A DNA stretch of 64,000 nucleotides. It comes from Roseiarcus sp963836695 (GTDB lineage Bacteria; Pseudomonadota; Alphaproteobacteria; Rhizobiales; Beijerinckiaceae). Position 1 is the stretch's first letter, and every line of letters starts with the position of its first letter. The translations under genes were made by a program, and so were the position numbers. The stretch lies in NCBI GenBank assembly GCA_963836695.1, contig CAWIKX010000009.1:248001-312000 (forward strand). Reading direction: 5' to 3'. This document shows positions 45,191 to 55,038 of the stretch, piece by piece. The notes under the pieces are model-generated. The model did not search any database, had not been told where the DNA came from, and was given only the letters and a program-made list of their open reading frames with translations.

Positions 45191-45397
45191 CTATTCGGTT
45201 GAAGCGCCTGAATTGCTGGTCGCGGTTGTGTTCGTCTTGGTCATCGCGCCCTTCGTGGGCCCGCTGCCGGCATCGTTTCCAGTCGCCGCGCCTATTGTCG
45301 GACCACTGCCGGCATCAGCTTTCGGCTGAGCGAATGCCGGTACCGAGAGCGCGACCGCGACTACTGAGATCAGTAAACTTGCACGGAACAAGGACAT
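45191..45397 (-). CDS. Small exported protein (PKADAGSGPT family), intact copy
   Basis: 68-aa protein with signal peptide MSLFRASLLISVVAVALSVP-AFAQ and a mature part PKADAGSGPTIGAATGNDAG, rich in Thr, Gly and Ser and containing two GSGPT repeats. AGGAG stands 8 bases before the ATG. Function unknown. A homologue at 51908 has a TAG at the position of the Gln after the signal peptide. Confidence 0.65.
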   Translation of the reverse strand: MSLFRASLLISVVAVALSVPAFAQPKADAGSGPTIGAATGNDAGSGPTKGAMTKTNTTATSNSGASTE

Positions 45398-46112
45398 GAA
45401 GAGACTCCTGAGACTGGACACCCGCTGAATCAACTCGATTTGATAGCGGCGAGTTCCTCCTCGAGGTTCCTTTTACGACCGGCAAGCAAAAGGGGGGGCC
45501 TGGAAGACCTCCGGCCCGGAGCTGGCAGCCCCAGGCGGCTGGCTTCGCCGTGAATTGCAATTGTGGTCACGGCGGTCCATTACCGGGGCACCAGGCAGCC
45601 AGCTTTAAAGCCAGCCTATTCGAGTCAACACGCGCCAGTGATCACGCTCGAAGCACGCATCGCCCTCTCATTGGCGTCCCTTTGCGGATCTAGACGCGGC
45701 GCCAGGGACGAGGGCCAGCTCCGTCTATAGGGCTCCGAATACGACCAGCTGCGTAAGGCGCGAAGTCGCATCGCCGATGAAACGCTCCGCGCCGAATATC
45801 GGAACCGGGCGCGAGAGCTACTAAGGTACGAGAAGATCTGACCAGCACATAGCCCCCGTTGGAGGCCGCCCACGTGGGCGTGGGTGATCACGTCGCTGTA
45901 GCTCTCAGGTCGGCGTCAGGTGAGATCGTTCCTGTCTCTGGCGCCGAGGAGACGTCGGATATGGTCCAGCACGTGGCGGTGGTCGCCTCTCTCATCAAGG
46001 CTTTTGAGGCGCACCACCAACTTGATCTGCGGCAGCCAAGCGTCGGTGACAGGAGGATGCGGGTCAGCGCTGGAGACGAGCCCTGCGAGGCATTGATTGT
46101 CAATCGCGACAA
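45398..46112. other. Stretch without a supported gene
   Basis: About 715 bp. A plus ORF (45859-46119, 86 aa) and minus ORF (45625-45891) exist but have no family or ribosome-binding site and overlap each other's shadows. Nothing else seen. Confidence 0.4.
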
Positions 46113-46502
46113 TTATTGACCAATGAAGGTCCCGCCCCAGCCTCCCCCTCCCAGTTTGATCTGGTTATTAACGATCCGAGCCGACTGCGTGGACGGTAAG
46201 GCTAGTCTTGCAATCATCGGGACATTGCTCGTGGCTTTGGTATTCTTCAAAGTGATCTCTGTTGCGCCGCCAGAACGACAAACGGATACGTTCCCGGTCA
46301 GCCACGGCAGGCCCGCCTTGCTTGCTGAGTAAACAAGACCGGTTGCTCCGTCAGTGATGGAAATCGCCAATGGCTTTCCGTCGTTCTCGGTCGTCTCTTG
46401 CCATCTTGCTTTCACATTATTTGCTTTGAGCTCACTGACGGTTCTAAGGCATTCGGCTTGAGCAAGCGTGGACTCGCTGAGAATCAATAAGCAGATGAGC
46501 AA
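46113..46502 (-). CDS. Small exported hypothetical protein
   Basis: 129-aa protein with a short signal peptide (MLICLLILSESTLAQA) and two cysteines likely to form a disulfide (AECLRTVSELK, NVSVCRSGG). The C-terminus is Gly-rich (IKLGGGGWGGTFIGQ). No family recognised. The start may lie slightly upstream, since the signal peptide has no basic residue. Confidence 0.65.
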   Translation of the reverse strand: MLICLLILSESTLAQAECLRTVSELKANNVKARWQETTENDGKPLAISITDGATGLVYSASKAGLPWLTGNVSVCRSGGATEITLKNTKATSNVPMIARLALPSTQSARIVNNQIKLGGGGWGGTFIGQ

Positions 46503-46820
46503 TTTGATACGTTAGAGCCACACTCACCTCCAAGGGGATGGAACTGCGCGATACGGGCCAGTCTCTGGCCAAAGCGCGGATCGCGTCGCGGGTAGCCGAG
46601 GCCCCCGAGTAACGATGGGTTACGGGCTTTGTTCCTTCCTCAACACGGCCGACGCCCAAGGTTGGAATGCGGCGTTTGCTTCGCCAAGGCTCGGAACCCG
46701 CCGCGTCTAATCTCGTTAATCTTTTATATGGGGTGAGGACGCTCACACCATGAGCGAGAACCGGGTTTGCCTTGCCGCGCAAGAGAAATCCGCACGTGCA
46801 TCGTCCTGGAGAAATTCAAA

Positions 46821-47270
46821 ATGAACGCCAAGGAACTTGCGGACAAGTTCAACGCAAAAACTGACGCAGCTGTCGTTGAACGAAAGCGTCAATTGGGCTT
46901 AGCCGCTGAGAACCTTCAGAAGCGCGGCGAGGACATTGAGCACTGCAAGCGCGCAATGGAGAGCAACGTTCTGCCGTTTCTAGCGGAGCTGAAGCAGCAT
47001 TTGGGCGAGGGTCAATTCACCTTTGCGCCGCAGATCGACATCCAGGATCACAAGCCGGTCGGCGTCTCGTTCAAGATCGGTGATGGAGGAACAACGAGTA
47101 TATCAACGGCGCTCGGAACCATCATAGTGACTCGCATCGGCGATGGCGGAACGAAAAGGGGCATTGCCTATGTCTACCCGCCGGATGCGGAGCCCTATAT
47201 CTCAAACTCGGGTGACCTCACGAGGGACAAAATCGCGAAATTGGTCGAAATGGTGATCGACAACACTTAA
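46821..47270 (+). CDS. Hypothetical protein
   Basis: 149-aa soluble protein, MNAKELADKFNAKTDAAVVE, with a helical N-terminal part (QKRGEDIEHCKRAMESNVLP) and a beta-rich part (VGVSFKIGDGGTTSIST, RIGDGGTKRGIAYVYPPD) in which IGDGGT occurs twice. ATG 46821 follows a GGAG at 9 bases. No family recognised. Confidence 0.7.
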   Translation: MNAKELADKFNAKTDAAVVERKRQLGLAAENLQKRGEDIEHCKRAMESNVLPFLAELKQHLGEGQFTFAPQIDIQDHKPVGVSFKIGDGGTTSISTALGTIIVTRIGDGGTKRGIAYVYPPDAEPYISNSGDLTRDKIAKLVEMVIDNT

Positions 47271-47397
47271 CTCGCAAGGTTTCGCAGGGGCGCTGAATTC
47301 CTCACTGTCTGCCTGAGGAGTTTGTGCGGATATCAGAGGTAGGATTATTAAGTCCTGTGGGCCCATTGGATGGGGATTGCTCATGCCAGTCTCAGGT

Positions 47398-47450
47398 AAA
47401 AAAAACCCCGCTCCCAGTCTTCAGAAATAAAAGACTGGGTTTGAGCGGGG
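47398..47450 (-). terminator. Strong intrinsic terminator
   Basis: Two-part stem CCCCGCTC/GAGCGGGG and CCCAGTCTT/AAGACTGGG with a 3-base bulge; on the minus strand it is followed by eight T. It fits the end of the PRC-barrel transcript that begins at 47990. Confidence 0.85.
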
Positions 47451-47621
47451 CCTCCCACTAGCGGCATGATAGTCGGGAGGATCGCACACGGTCATCGCTT
47501 TCACCGGACGAAAGTGGAGCAACATCGGTCTGTTTCGGCTCGGTTACGCGGCGCGTGGCGGCAACGAAAACCGCCGATGGTCGCGACACTCGCTGCGGCA
47601 GTCGGGGTACGAGCGATTACA

Positions 47622-47990
47622 TCACATTCCCCAGTAGGGTCCGACTCCGTAGTAGTCGTGTATCTTGCTTTCGTAGGAGCGATCACCCCAAGCGGGCTCG
47701 GTCCCGACCTCGTAAGCAGGAGCGCCTTCCAGTTGCCCCTTGTCGAGATTCACAACGTAACCGCCCAGATTGGTGTCATATTTGAGAACCGACCAGGGCA
47801 GCGGATGATATTGGTTTCCGATGCCGAGAAAGCCGCCGAAGGACATGATCGCATAAGCGACTTTTCCAGAGGGCTTATCGATCATTACATCATGAATCGC
47901 GCCGAGGTTGTCGCCGGCGGTGTTATACACGTTCGTACCTTGAACCTTGTCAGATGCGATGAGTTTGCCTGTCTCCTGCGTGGCTTCCAT
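47622..47990 (-). CDS. PRC-barrel domain protein
   Basis: 122-aa cytoplasmic protein. The PRC-barrel runs through LIASDKVQGTNVYNTAGDNL, GAIHDVMIDKPSGKVAYAIM and SFGGFLGIGNQYHPLPWSVL, then YDTNLGGYVVNLDKGQLEGA. The C-terminal WGDRSYESKIHDYYGVGPYW is typical of the rhizobial stress-type members. AGGAGAAG precedes the ATG. Followed by a strong terminator. Confidence 0.93.
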   Translation of the reverse strand: MEATQETGKLIASDKVQGTNVYNTAGDNLGAIHDVMIDKPSGKVAYAIMSFGGFLGIGNQYHPLPWSVLKYDTNLGGYVVNLDKGQLEGAPAYEVGTEPAWGDRSYESKIHDYYGVGPYWGM

Positions 47991-48002
47991 CGCGCTTCTC
48001 CT

Positions 48003-48532
48003 TCATCTCAAGCCCCCGAAACTTAAAACTTCGAGGCGTCGCCCGAGTTCCCGGTGTTGGTGCAGTCTGGCGAGAGATCGCAATCGCGAACAAGCGAAGG
48101 CGTCAATCGATTCACGCCGGCGGTGATGTGAGAACCGAGCTGGGACGCCTGGTATTACGCTTAACACCGTAGCGGCCGGCGAGTTCCGATCGACGTAATA
48201 GAGCGTATCTGCAAGTGGGCGTCGCAGATTATCGCCGCGCTGTGGCCCCGTCCGGCACCTAGGGGGCGCGAGCCTACTGAAGATCACCGACACTCTTTAC
48301 GCGGCGACGGCGCTTGGCGGGACTTGGACCGCAACTCACGTCGCCGACATCCTTGGAGGGATCCGACGTCTGCCGGATGCAGGGTTCAGCAGGCGGCGAG
48401 ACCCGGCGCATGGTGGCTGGGCTGACGAAGCAGGTCCGCGGGCTGGTCGAGACAATCTAGATGGGCCCCCTTTGGAGTCTTGGGCACGATGACGGACTCG
48501 TACCTATGTGATGGGTAACCCAGTATCGGCGC
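48003..48532. other. Stretch without a supported gene
   Basis: About 530 bp. A minus ORF (48003-48293) is basic and unlike protein. The plus frame at about 48290-48460 is open but has no start signal or family. Confidence 0.4.
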
Positions 48533-48733
48533 CTACATCCCTCGATGATGACGCCTCCACTCTGCACCCTGGCGCGCGCGATCCTTGCTCTCATTGTCCC
48601 TGTTCCAATGACGCTGGAAGCTCGAATTCGGATGAGAATTCGGACGCGTTCCATACCCCGTTTGAGCAACAGAGACTTGTGACGAAAGAGCGAAAACCGT
48701 CCCCATACCGATAAGAGCGAGTGCTTTGAGCAT
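48533..48733 (-). CDS. Small exported hypothetical protein
   Basis: 66-aa protein with signal peptide MLKALALIGMGTVFALSSQV-SVAQ and a polar Asn/Arg-rich mature part (HPNSSFQRHWNRDNESKDRA). CGGAGG 9 bases upstream supports the start. No family recognised. Confidence 0.55.
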   Translation of the reverse strand: MLKALALIGMGTVFALSSQVSVAQTGYGTRPNSHPNSSFQRHWNRDNESKDRARQGAEWRRHHRGM

Positions 48734-48929
48734 TTGGGCCTCCGACGCTATCCCGATAGAACGATAAAACCGCGTCAACGTTGCGAACCCTTTGCGTTAT
48801 AGGGGCCCTAGAGACACAGCGGCGGCCCTGGAGGAAGTGTCGCAGCCGCACCTGTACCAATCGCCTAGGCTCGCCTTGCAATGGATAGGAGTTCGGCTAG
48901 GTTCGCGGCCTATTCGAGAGGAGCGCGCC

Positions 48930-49139
48930 ATGGCCACGGGCACTGTGAAATGGTTCAACGCAACGAAGGGCTTCGGGTTCATTCAACCTGACGCAGGCGG
49001 CGCTGACGTTTTCGTCCATATCAGCGCAGTCGAACGGGCGGGCATGCGTGACCTGAATGAAGGCCAGAAGATCGCGTACGAGGTTGTCGCCGACAGGCGC
49101 ACGGGAAAATCCTCAGCGGACAATTTGAAGCCCGCCTAA
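48930..49139 (+). CDS. cspA: Cold-shock protein (CspA family)
   Basis: 69-aa single OB-fold nucleic-acid-binding protein. RNP1 is KGFGFIQP and RNP2 VFVHISAV; start MATGTVKWFNATKGFGFI is canonical. GAGAGGAG lies upstream of the ATG. Binds single-stranded RNA or DNA during cold or general stress. Confidence 0.95.
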   Translation: MATGTVKWFNATKGFGFIQPDAGGADVFVHISAVERAGMRDLNEGQKIAYEVVADRRTGKSSADNLKPA

Positions 49140-49375
49140 AATTGCCAGTCACCTACCATGTCGTCATCGCATTTGACTGGAACACGGAAGGCGACCTGAA
49201 GCCCGGAAAGCCCGTGAGGTTCTGAGTCCAATAATGGCCAAACGCCGGGCTCGAGCGGTCGCGCTGGAATACGCGAGCGCTGGGCATTTTCCCCCACCGG
49301 CGATCCGACGGACAGGTGAGTTTCAGGACGCCGTGATCCTGGCGCGGTTCCGGCAGCTCCGCACAAGAAGCGCTC
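49140..49375 (+). pseudogene. Degenerate small hypothetical gene
   Basis: Plus strand reads PVTYHVVIAFDWNTEGDLKP, then shifts to MAKRRARAVALEYASAGHFP and GEFQDAVILARF. This layout (VVIAFDxxxEGDLxPGxPxxxxxxxxAKRRA) matches a rhizobial hypothetical protein of about 80 aa, here broken by two shifts and cut at its end by the DUF892 remnant. Confidence 0.45.
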
Positions 49376-49482
49376 TTCGCTATTTTGGGCAGGGCGCGAA
49401 GGATTTGCTTCTCGGCATAATAAATGTCCTAGAGGGTGTCGGAGAACAGCTCTTCGAGACCCTTTGCTTTTGTTGTTGGCAT
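49360..49482 (-). pseudogene. Truncated DUF892 (YciE/YciF) gene with in-frame TAG
   Basis: Minus strand MPTTKAKGLEELFSDTL*DI then YYAEKQILRALPKIAKSAS matches the intact DUF892 protein at 33257-33754 (MPSPKAKGLEELFTDTLKDI). TAG at 49431-49429 replaces the Lys codon AAG. Similarity ends near residue 40, so the gene is truncated as well. Confidence 0.8.
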
Positions 49483-49553
49483 GGCAGGTTCTCCTATTAA
49501 AGCCCTGGCCTAGGCAGAGGCTTATGCAGCTGAACGGATAAAGTGGCAGAAAG

Positions 49554-49920
49554 TCAGGCGCTCTTCCGAGAGCCCCTGGTTTTTTTGCCCGCCGGACCGG
49601 CTTCATCTTTTTGCATGGGCGCAGCAGCCTCCTCGCTGGGCGCGGAAAGTTCGGGGGCTTGGATCGGGTCCGCGGTTCGAGTGCCAAGGCCCGGATCAGC
49701 GAGATCCTGAAAAGCCGGTGCGTCAATGCGCTCGACTGAATCGTTATCGTTCCATGGCCCGAGCAGATCGGCTTCGCCCCTGTCGCCCTCACCGGTGGAA
49801 GCGTTGAAATATTGGTCAACCATCTTCGGCGTTGGCGGGATCAGACCGATCGACAGGGGGTCTTTGCGCATGGCCTCAAGAGCGACCATGAACGCTTTCA
49901 GGTGAGTGATCTCCCGTAAC
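49554..49920 (-). pseudogene. C-terminal fragment of a manganese catalase family gene
   Basis: Reads REITHLKAFMVALEAMRKDP, LSIGLIPPTPKMVDQYFNAS, TGEGDRGEADLLGPWN and DAPAFQDLADP. The EITHxKAFM segment holds a metal-ligand His of Mn-catalases. The N-terminal two thirds are absent. It is a different lineage from the Mn-catalase remnant at 31600. The flank 49921-50213 shows no gene. Confidence 0.7.
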
Positions 49921-50213
49921 CGAACGGTTTAAAGACTTGAGGAAACGCCGCATCGCCGTCCATCGCAATCCCCATTTGCAGGAGCATAAACACGCCAAAT
50001 AGCGAACGTGGCGGCCCATCTGAGCAGCATGTCAAAGCTGGTGAACAAACCATAAAACTGACGGACACGCCTCAGTGATCGCTTCACGCGGTCCCTGTTC
50101 TGCGGAGAAGGGGAAGGATAAACCGGAGGAGCTTAGCGCCCGGAATGTTCTCGATAGGAATCTCCCTTGGAGGAAGACAAAAGGTCTGCGTTGGGTGGTG
50201 ATGAGGGAACGAC

Positions 50214-51422
50214 TTGAAGAACGAGAAGTCTATTGTAAGGCCCCAAGATCGTACCGCCGCGCTGACGAGATGCCGCAACCTTAAAATGTCGCGATCAGCG
50301 CACGCTTATGTGCGAGGCAACACGGCAAGCTACTACGAATGGCTCGCCTCTTTGAAAACTGGGACACTTCCCGACGGGCCTCCGGTCTGGATATGCGGCG
50401 ACTGCCACCTCTGCAATCTCGGCCCCATCGCCAATGCGTCGGAACAGGTGGAAATCCAGATTCGTGACCTCGATCAGACCGTCATCGGGAATCCTTCCCA
50501 CGATTTGATCTGGCTGGGCCTGTCCCTCGCGTCAGCGGCAAGAGGTTCCAACTTGCCCGGTATCACTACCGCTAAAATGCTTGAAGCGATCACGGCGGGA
50601 TACGAGGCCGCCTTCGAGCACGAATTCCGGGAAGAGAAGCAGGCTCAACCGAAGCCGGTCAAGAAAATCACCAGACAGGCGCTGCACGCCTTGTGGAAGA
50701 CTTTCGCGGGCAACTCGATGAAGGACGTTGCGCCGCGCATTCCGCTCGGCCAAAGATTTTGGCCCCTCACGGTCGAAGAAAGGCGCGAGATCGAGAGTCT
50801 CTTCAGGGATGAAGACATGCGCCGGCTCGCAACCATGCTGCGTCGCCGCGATGATGATGCCGATGTCCGGCTGCTCGATGCGGCCTGCTGGCTAAAAGGC
50901 TGCAGTTCGCTGGGCCGCCTGCGCTATGCCGTCCTGCTCTAGGTTGAGGATAAGAAAGGCAAATACTCCGACTACTGCCTCATGGACGTGAAGGGAGCGG
51001 CCCAGGCGGCGGCTCCGCGGGCGAAAGGCGTCACAATCCCTTCGGATCCGGGTGACCGCGTCGTGGAGGGCGCGCGTCATCTTTCGCCTTATCTGGGCGA
51101 GCGCATGCGGGCGGTAAACGTGCTGGGCAAGCCCGCTTTCGTGCGCGAGTTGATGCCACAGGATCTGAAAATCGAAATAGAGCGGCTCACAGCTGACGAG
51201 GCTACCGAACTCGCCGGCTTCCTGGGAGGGATTGTAGGGAAGGCGCACAATCGGCAAATGGACTGGAATGCGCGGTCGCAGTGGCGAAGGGATCTCCGGC
51301 GCAGCCGCTCCAAATCCCTAGATGCACCCGGATGGCTGTGGAAGAATGTCGTCGATCTGCTTGTCGATCATGAAAAGGCTTATCTGGAGCACTGCCGCAA
51401 GTACTCCCTCACGGAGGCCTAG
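50214..51422 (+). pseudogene. DUF2252 family protein, copy 2, interrupted by in-frame TAG
   Basis: Same frame throughout, broken only by TAG at 50940-50942. First part: KMSRSAHAYVRGNTASYYEW, VWICGDCHLCNLGPIANASE, QIRDLDQTVIGNPSHDLIWL. After the stop: VEDKKGKYSDYCLMDVKGAA, FVRELMPQDLKIEIERLTAD. Aligned with copy 1 (YAVLVQIGRK), the TAG (YAVLL*VEDK) falls on the CAG glutamine codon. The start (TTG 50214) is uncertain. Without readthrough the product lacks the C-terminal third. Confidence 0.82.
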
Positions 51423-51907
51423 CCTTTAGGCAAACGCAGCTCAGGCGGGATGGAGGTTAACCTCGGTTTCCGCAAGCTGCCCAGGAGTGCTTGGGTTTCT
51501 CATCTTCCTAAAGGGTCTCATCAAGAGGACGACGACGTCCTTCATGCCTAGCCCAAGTTTTAACGTGCAGCGCGGCATCTGGGTGCTGGCGAGCAGGTCC
51601 CGCCTCAAGCCCCTCGCTGTCTATACTCCTCCATGTTTCCCGGACGTGAGGGTCACCCGCTTTTTTGGCTTAAGGGCGTGGAGAGAGGCGCGCCCGGGGC
51701 TGCGCCTATGCCACGGTTCGCCTGCCGGCGTTCGTGGGCGGCTGCGCCGATTACTCGCGGTGGTCGTCCTTTCAAGCATCGTCGGCCCATTTCAAGGCGA
51801 ATGCTGACGGCGACGGCGCTAACCCACCATCGCTAAAAGGGACAGCTTGGGGAACGCGACACAATCAGTGGAGTTCATTTGCAAACGTCTCAGCGTAGGA
51901 GGTTTTC
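51423..51907. other. Stretch without a supported gene
   Basis: About 485 bp with overlapping short frames only. The last bases hold the AGGAGG ribosome-binding site (51897-51902) of the exported-protein pseudogene that follows. Confidence 0.4.
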
Positions 51908-52225
51908 ATGTCCCCATTTGGCAAAGGTTTGCTTTTATCCGTCGTTGCTCTTGGTCTTTCGGCTCCAGCGGCGGCTTAGCCCAAGGCTGACGCGGGAAGC
52001 GGTCCCACAAGCGGCGCGGCATCAAGTGGCGCAAAGCCAAAGGCCAACGCCACCACCACGAATGATTCCGCTAGCTCCTCAGAAAACGGCGCGGGCGTCC
52101 CGCCGGGTCCCAAGTCCCCGGAGGGTCTCAGCGTGTTACGCCCGCGGCGCCGCAGAAGTGATTTACGCGGCGCGGCGCCGGGGTACCTGCGAGAAGTCGT
52201 TCCAGGCCCCGACGGGCTGCGCTGA
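51908..52225 (+). pseudogene. Small exported protein (PKADAGSGPT family) with TAG at the signal-peptide end
   Basis: ATG 51908 with AGGAGG 5 bases upstream begins the signal peptide MSPFGKGLLLSVVALGLSAP-AAA, then TAG at 51977-51979, then PKADAGSGPTSGAASSGAKP and a Thr/Ser-rich tail in the same frame to TGA 52223. The intact homologue at 45191 reads AFAQPKADAGSGPT with CAG at the same position. As it stands, only a 23-residue signal peptide would be made. Confidence 0.75.
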
Positions 52226-52552
52226 GAGATCGGGCGTCTACCTCCAGCCCGCGACGAGTAGTCGTCGCCCGAAGGCTCTTCCCCTCATTGGGACGGAGGG
52301 TATAGACAGGTGGAGGCTCGAACGCTACGCTGATCGTTTTGTGCGGCCTCTCTGGATTCTGTGAAGTCGTCGGCTGGCATTGTTGAAGGAATGAACGACG
52401 TCCAAAACGGGCGGGGCACGAGGGCGTTCCCCCGGCGCCTTCCTCAGCCAGCTAAACCCGCCAGTGAGATTCTGAAGGCTCCTTCCGTGGCATAGCTCCA
52501 GGGGCAGGCTCGAGCGTTCACGGAACCCGTTTCACCACGCCTGTTGAAAGTG

Positions 52553-53728
52553 CTATGCCGCCGGATGGAAGACGACTTTCACGCAGCCGTCCTTTTTGGC
52601 TTTGAAGGCCTGATACAGGTCTGGGCCGTCGGCGAGGTCCGTGCTGCGGTGGGTGATGAGGAAGGTCGTGTCGACCTTCTTTTCTTCAATGAGCTTGGTC
52701 AGAGGCTCGAGATACCGTTTCACATGTGTCTGGCCGCTGCACAGCCTGAGGCCTTTCTGCACGATCGAGCCCATATTGACGCTGATAGGCCCGCCATAGA
52801 CGCCGGGCACAGAGACCACGCCGCACGGCCGCACCGCTCTGATGGCCTGATCGAGGACATAAGTGCGCTCGGCCGGCATAACTTTCTCCTTCACGGCGCT
52901 GACGAGACCGCCCTGTCCGTGACCCGGACTCGCTTCCATGCCGACGCAGTCGATCACGACATCGGCACCCTCCCCTTTGCTGATCTCCTTGATCCGCTCG
53001 AAGACATCCTCCTTGACGAAGTCTACGATGTCGGTCGCGCCGGCCTTCCGCGCCATCGCTATCCGTTCCGGCACGGTTTCGATCGCGATGATGCGCTCGG
53101 CGCCCAGCACCTTGGCGGACTGGATCGCGAATAGACCGACGGGGCCCGTGCCCCAGATCGCGACGATCTCGCCGCCCTTGATGCCGGCCTGCTCGGCTGC
53201 CTGATAGCCGGTGGGGAAAATGTCGGTCAGGAAGAGCACTTCTTCATCCGTCATCCCGTCCGGCACTTTCATGGGCGCGACATCGGCCATTGGCACGCGC
53301 ACATATTCCGCCTGGCCGCCTGCGTAACCGCCTGTGAGGTGGGAGTAACCGAACAGGCCAGCAGTCGTGTAGCCAAACTGCGCAGCCGCCATCGCCGCGT
53401 TGCGGTTGGAGCGTTGGCAAACGGAATAGTTACCGAGCTTGCACTGACGGCACTCGCCGCAGTTGATGTTGAAGGGAACGACGATCCGGTCCCCCTTCCT
53501 AAATTTGTTATGAGCCGAGCCCGTCTCGATCACCTCGCCCATAAACTCGTGGCCGAGGATGTCGCCGCTCTTCATCGTCGGCATCAGGCCATCCATAAGA
53601 TGAAGGTCCGACCCGCAGATCGCACAGCTCGTCACTTTGATGATGACGTCTCGCCCGTCCTCGATCTTGGGATCGGGGACGCTATCGCAGCGAATATCGT
53701 TTGTGCCGTGCCAGCAGAGCGCCTTCAT
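52553..53728 (-). CDS. Zinc-dependent alcohol dehydrogenase (formaldehyde dehydrogenase-like)
   Basis: 391-aa MDR-family enzyme. ATG 53728 starts MKALCWHGTNDIRCDSVPDP. Catalytic zinc ligands: C38 (SCAICGSDLH), H and E in ILGHEFMGEV, D later. Structural zinc cysteines: NINCGECRQCKLGNYSVCQR. NAD-binding motif AIWGTGPVGLFAIQSAKVLG. The insertion PGHGQGGLVSAVKEKVMPAE is typical of the glutathione-independent formaldehyde dehydrogenase-like branch common in rhizobia. Oxidises alcohols or aldehydes with NAD(P). No operon partner. Confidence 0.93.
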   Translation of the reverse strand: MKALCWHGTNDIRCDSVPDPKIEDGRDVIIKVTSCAICGSDLHLMDGLMPTMKSGDILGHEFMGEVIETGSAHNKFRKGDRIVVPFNINCGECRQCKLGNYSVCQRSNRNAAMAAAQFGYTTAGLFGYSHLTGGYAGGQAEYVRVPMADVAPMKVPDGMTDEEVLFLTDIFPTGYQAAEQAGIKGGEIVAIWGTGPVGLFAIQSAKVLGAERIIAIETVPERIAMARKAGATDIVDFVKEDVFERIKEISKGEGADVVIDCVGMEASPGHGQGGLVSAVKEKVMPAERTYVLDQAIRAVRPCGVVSVPGVYGGPISVNMGSIVQKGLRLCSGQTHVKRYLEPLTKLIEEKKVDTTFLITHRSTDLADGPDLYQAFKAKKDGCVKVVFHPAA

Positions 53729-54462
53729 TGTGATCTCCAGCTGCGAGGCCCGGAGATTCGGGCTGCGACTGATGTCAAAATGAATAGATAGCCCTGTTGT
53801 TCCCACCCCCCGATTTACGGGATTCCCATCACCGTGCAGGTTACGGAGCCTTACCAAAGTCCGTGCGACAGGAATTGCGAGTTTTTTCTTGCGCCGACTG
53901 CACCGATGGCAGGACGTCATGCCCAAACCTGCCCCCGCTTAGACCGCCAGTGAGACCGATATCTGCCGTTAACGCGGATCCTGGCCGTTCACGCCGAAAC
54001 CTCTCCACCGAGGCGCCGCGGGAACGCTTACCCTTTCATCGGGCCTAGGCAGAGTAACGCGGTCCAAGATTTCTCCGACAAGCAAGTGAGCCTGCGCCGC
54101 GGTCAAGCCGTCAGCAATAATGTTTGCCTCAATGCGCAGACGAACATTCTTCTTGAGACACCGATCGTTTCAGCCTCAACCACAATTTGGCGCAGCATCT
54201 CGCTCGTCGACAGCAAAGTCCTGCGTTACCCGCTCACTAACGACCGTGAGAGATGTCTTACGAACGGCTCCTTTGGCCGCCGCTTCTCCTTTTTTTGCCT
54301 CGCGTTCCTTCGACTGAGGTGGACCTCCCGGAAGCGCTCTCCGACGACAGCTGAAAGGCCGAGGTGCGGGGCCCACAACGTCGCGCTCGCCTTTGCGCCC
54401 GCAGATGATGATCAAAGCTGTCAAGCTCCGTCCATGTTCGCATCGTAGAGGCCGTTGAGAAG
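53729..54462. other. Degenerate stretch, unidentified gene remnant on the minus strand
   Basis: On the minus strand about 54270-54010, segments in three frames join into a protein-like series: LTVVSERVTQDFAVDE, SEMLRQIVVEAETIGVS, KNVRLRIEANIIADGLTAAQ and AHLLVGEILDRVTLPRPDER. This suggests a small gene with two indels; its family is not recognised. Confidence 0.35.
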
Positions 54463-54840
54463 GTGGACCGCGCCCGGAATTTGATGTTGCGGCCTGGGCA
54501 GAGACTGACCGGCACAGGCATGATTGCCTCTATGGGGCCAGGCTTGCCGTTCGCCATTGCTGGCCAGCTCGCCTATCCGGGCAGACAATCGGTGGCAATT
54601 GTCGGCGACGGGGGATTTGCGATGCTCATGGCGGAGATGACGACCGCCGTGCAGCACAATCTGCCGGTCAAGATCATCGTTCTCAAGAATAACAGCCTCG
54701 CTGAGGTCAAGTTCGAGCAGATAGAGCTTGGCAATCCTTCTTTGGCTGCGATCTCTCGCCGATCGACTTCGTAGCCTTTTCTCGCGCCTGCGGCGCTGAC
54801 GGCTATCGCTGCGCGTTGGCTGCGATCTCACCTCGATTCT
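54463..54840 (+). pseudogene. Thiamine-pyrophosphate enzyme remnant (pyruvate dehydrogenase/PoxB-like)
   Basis: Reads MLRPGQRLTGTGMIASMGPG, LPFAIAGQLAYPGRQSVAIV, GDGGFAMLMAEMTTAVQHNL and KIIVLKNNSLAEVKFEQIEL; the GDGGFAM...NN segment is the TPP-binding motif. After a one-base shift near 54740 it continues FGCDLSPIDFVAFSRACGAD and stops. The rest of the enzyme is missing. Confidence 0.8.
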
Positions 54841-55038
54841 AAAGCCGCAGAATGACGTGGCTTTCATTCGACGCGCATCAGGGCTTGAACGCCGGCGGCC
54901 AAATCGATGCTGATCAGGGCGGGGCAGGCGGCCCGAAGGCCCCATCGAGTGATGGCTGCGAAGAATCACGGCCCCCCAGGCTCTGATCACCTCAACCCCG
55001 GCCGCGTAGATGCGCCGGAAGCGAAACGAGGAAGTCTC

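Noticed and set aside
8410..51979. Genome-wide recoding of TAG as an amino acid
   Set aside because: TAG also ends apparently complete genes here (for example 15675, 51422), so a general code change is unlikely; only local suppression or decay remains possible.
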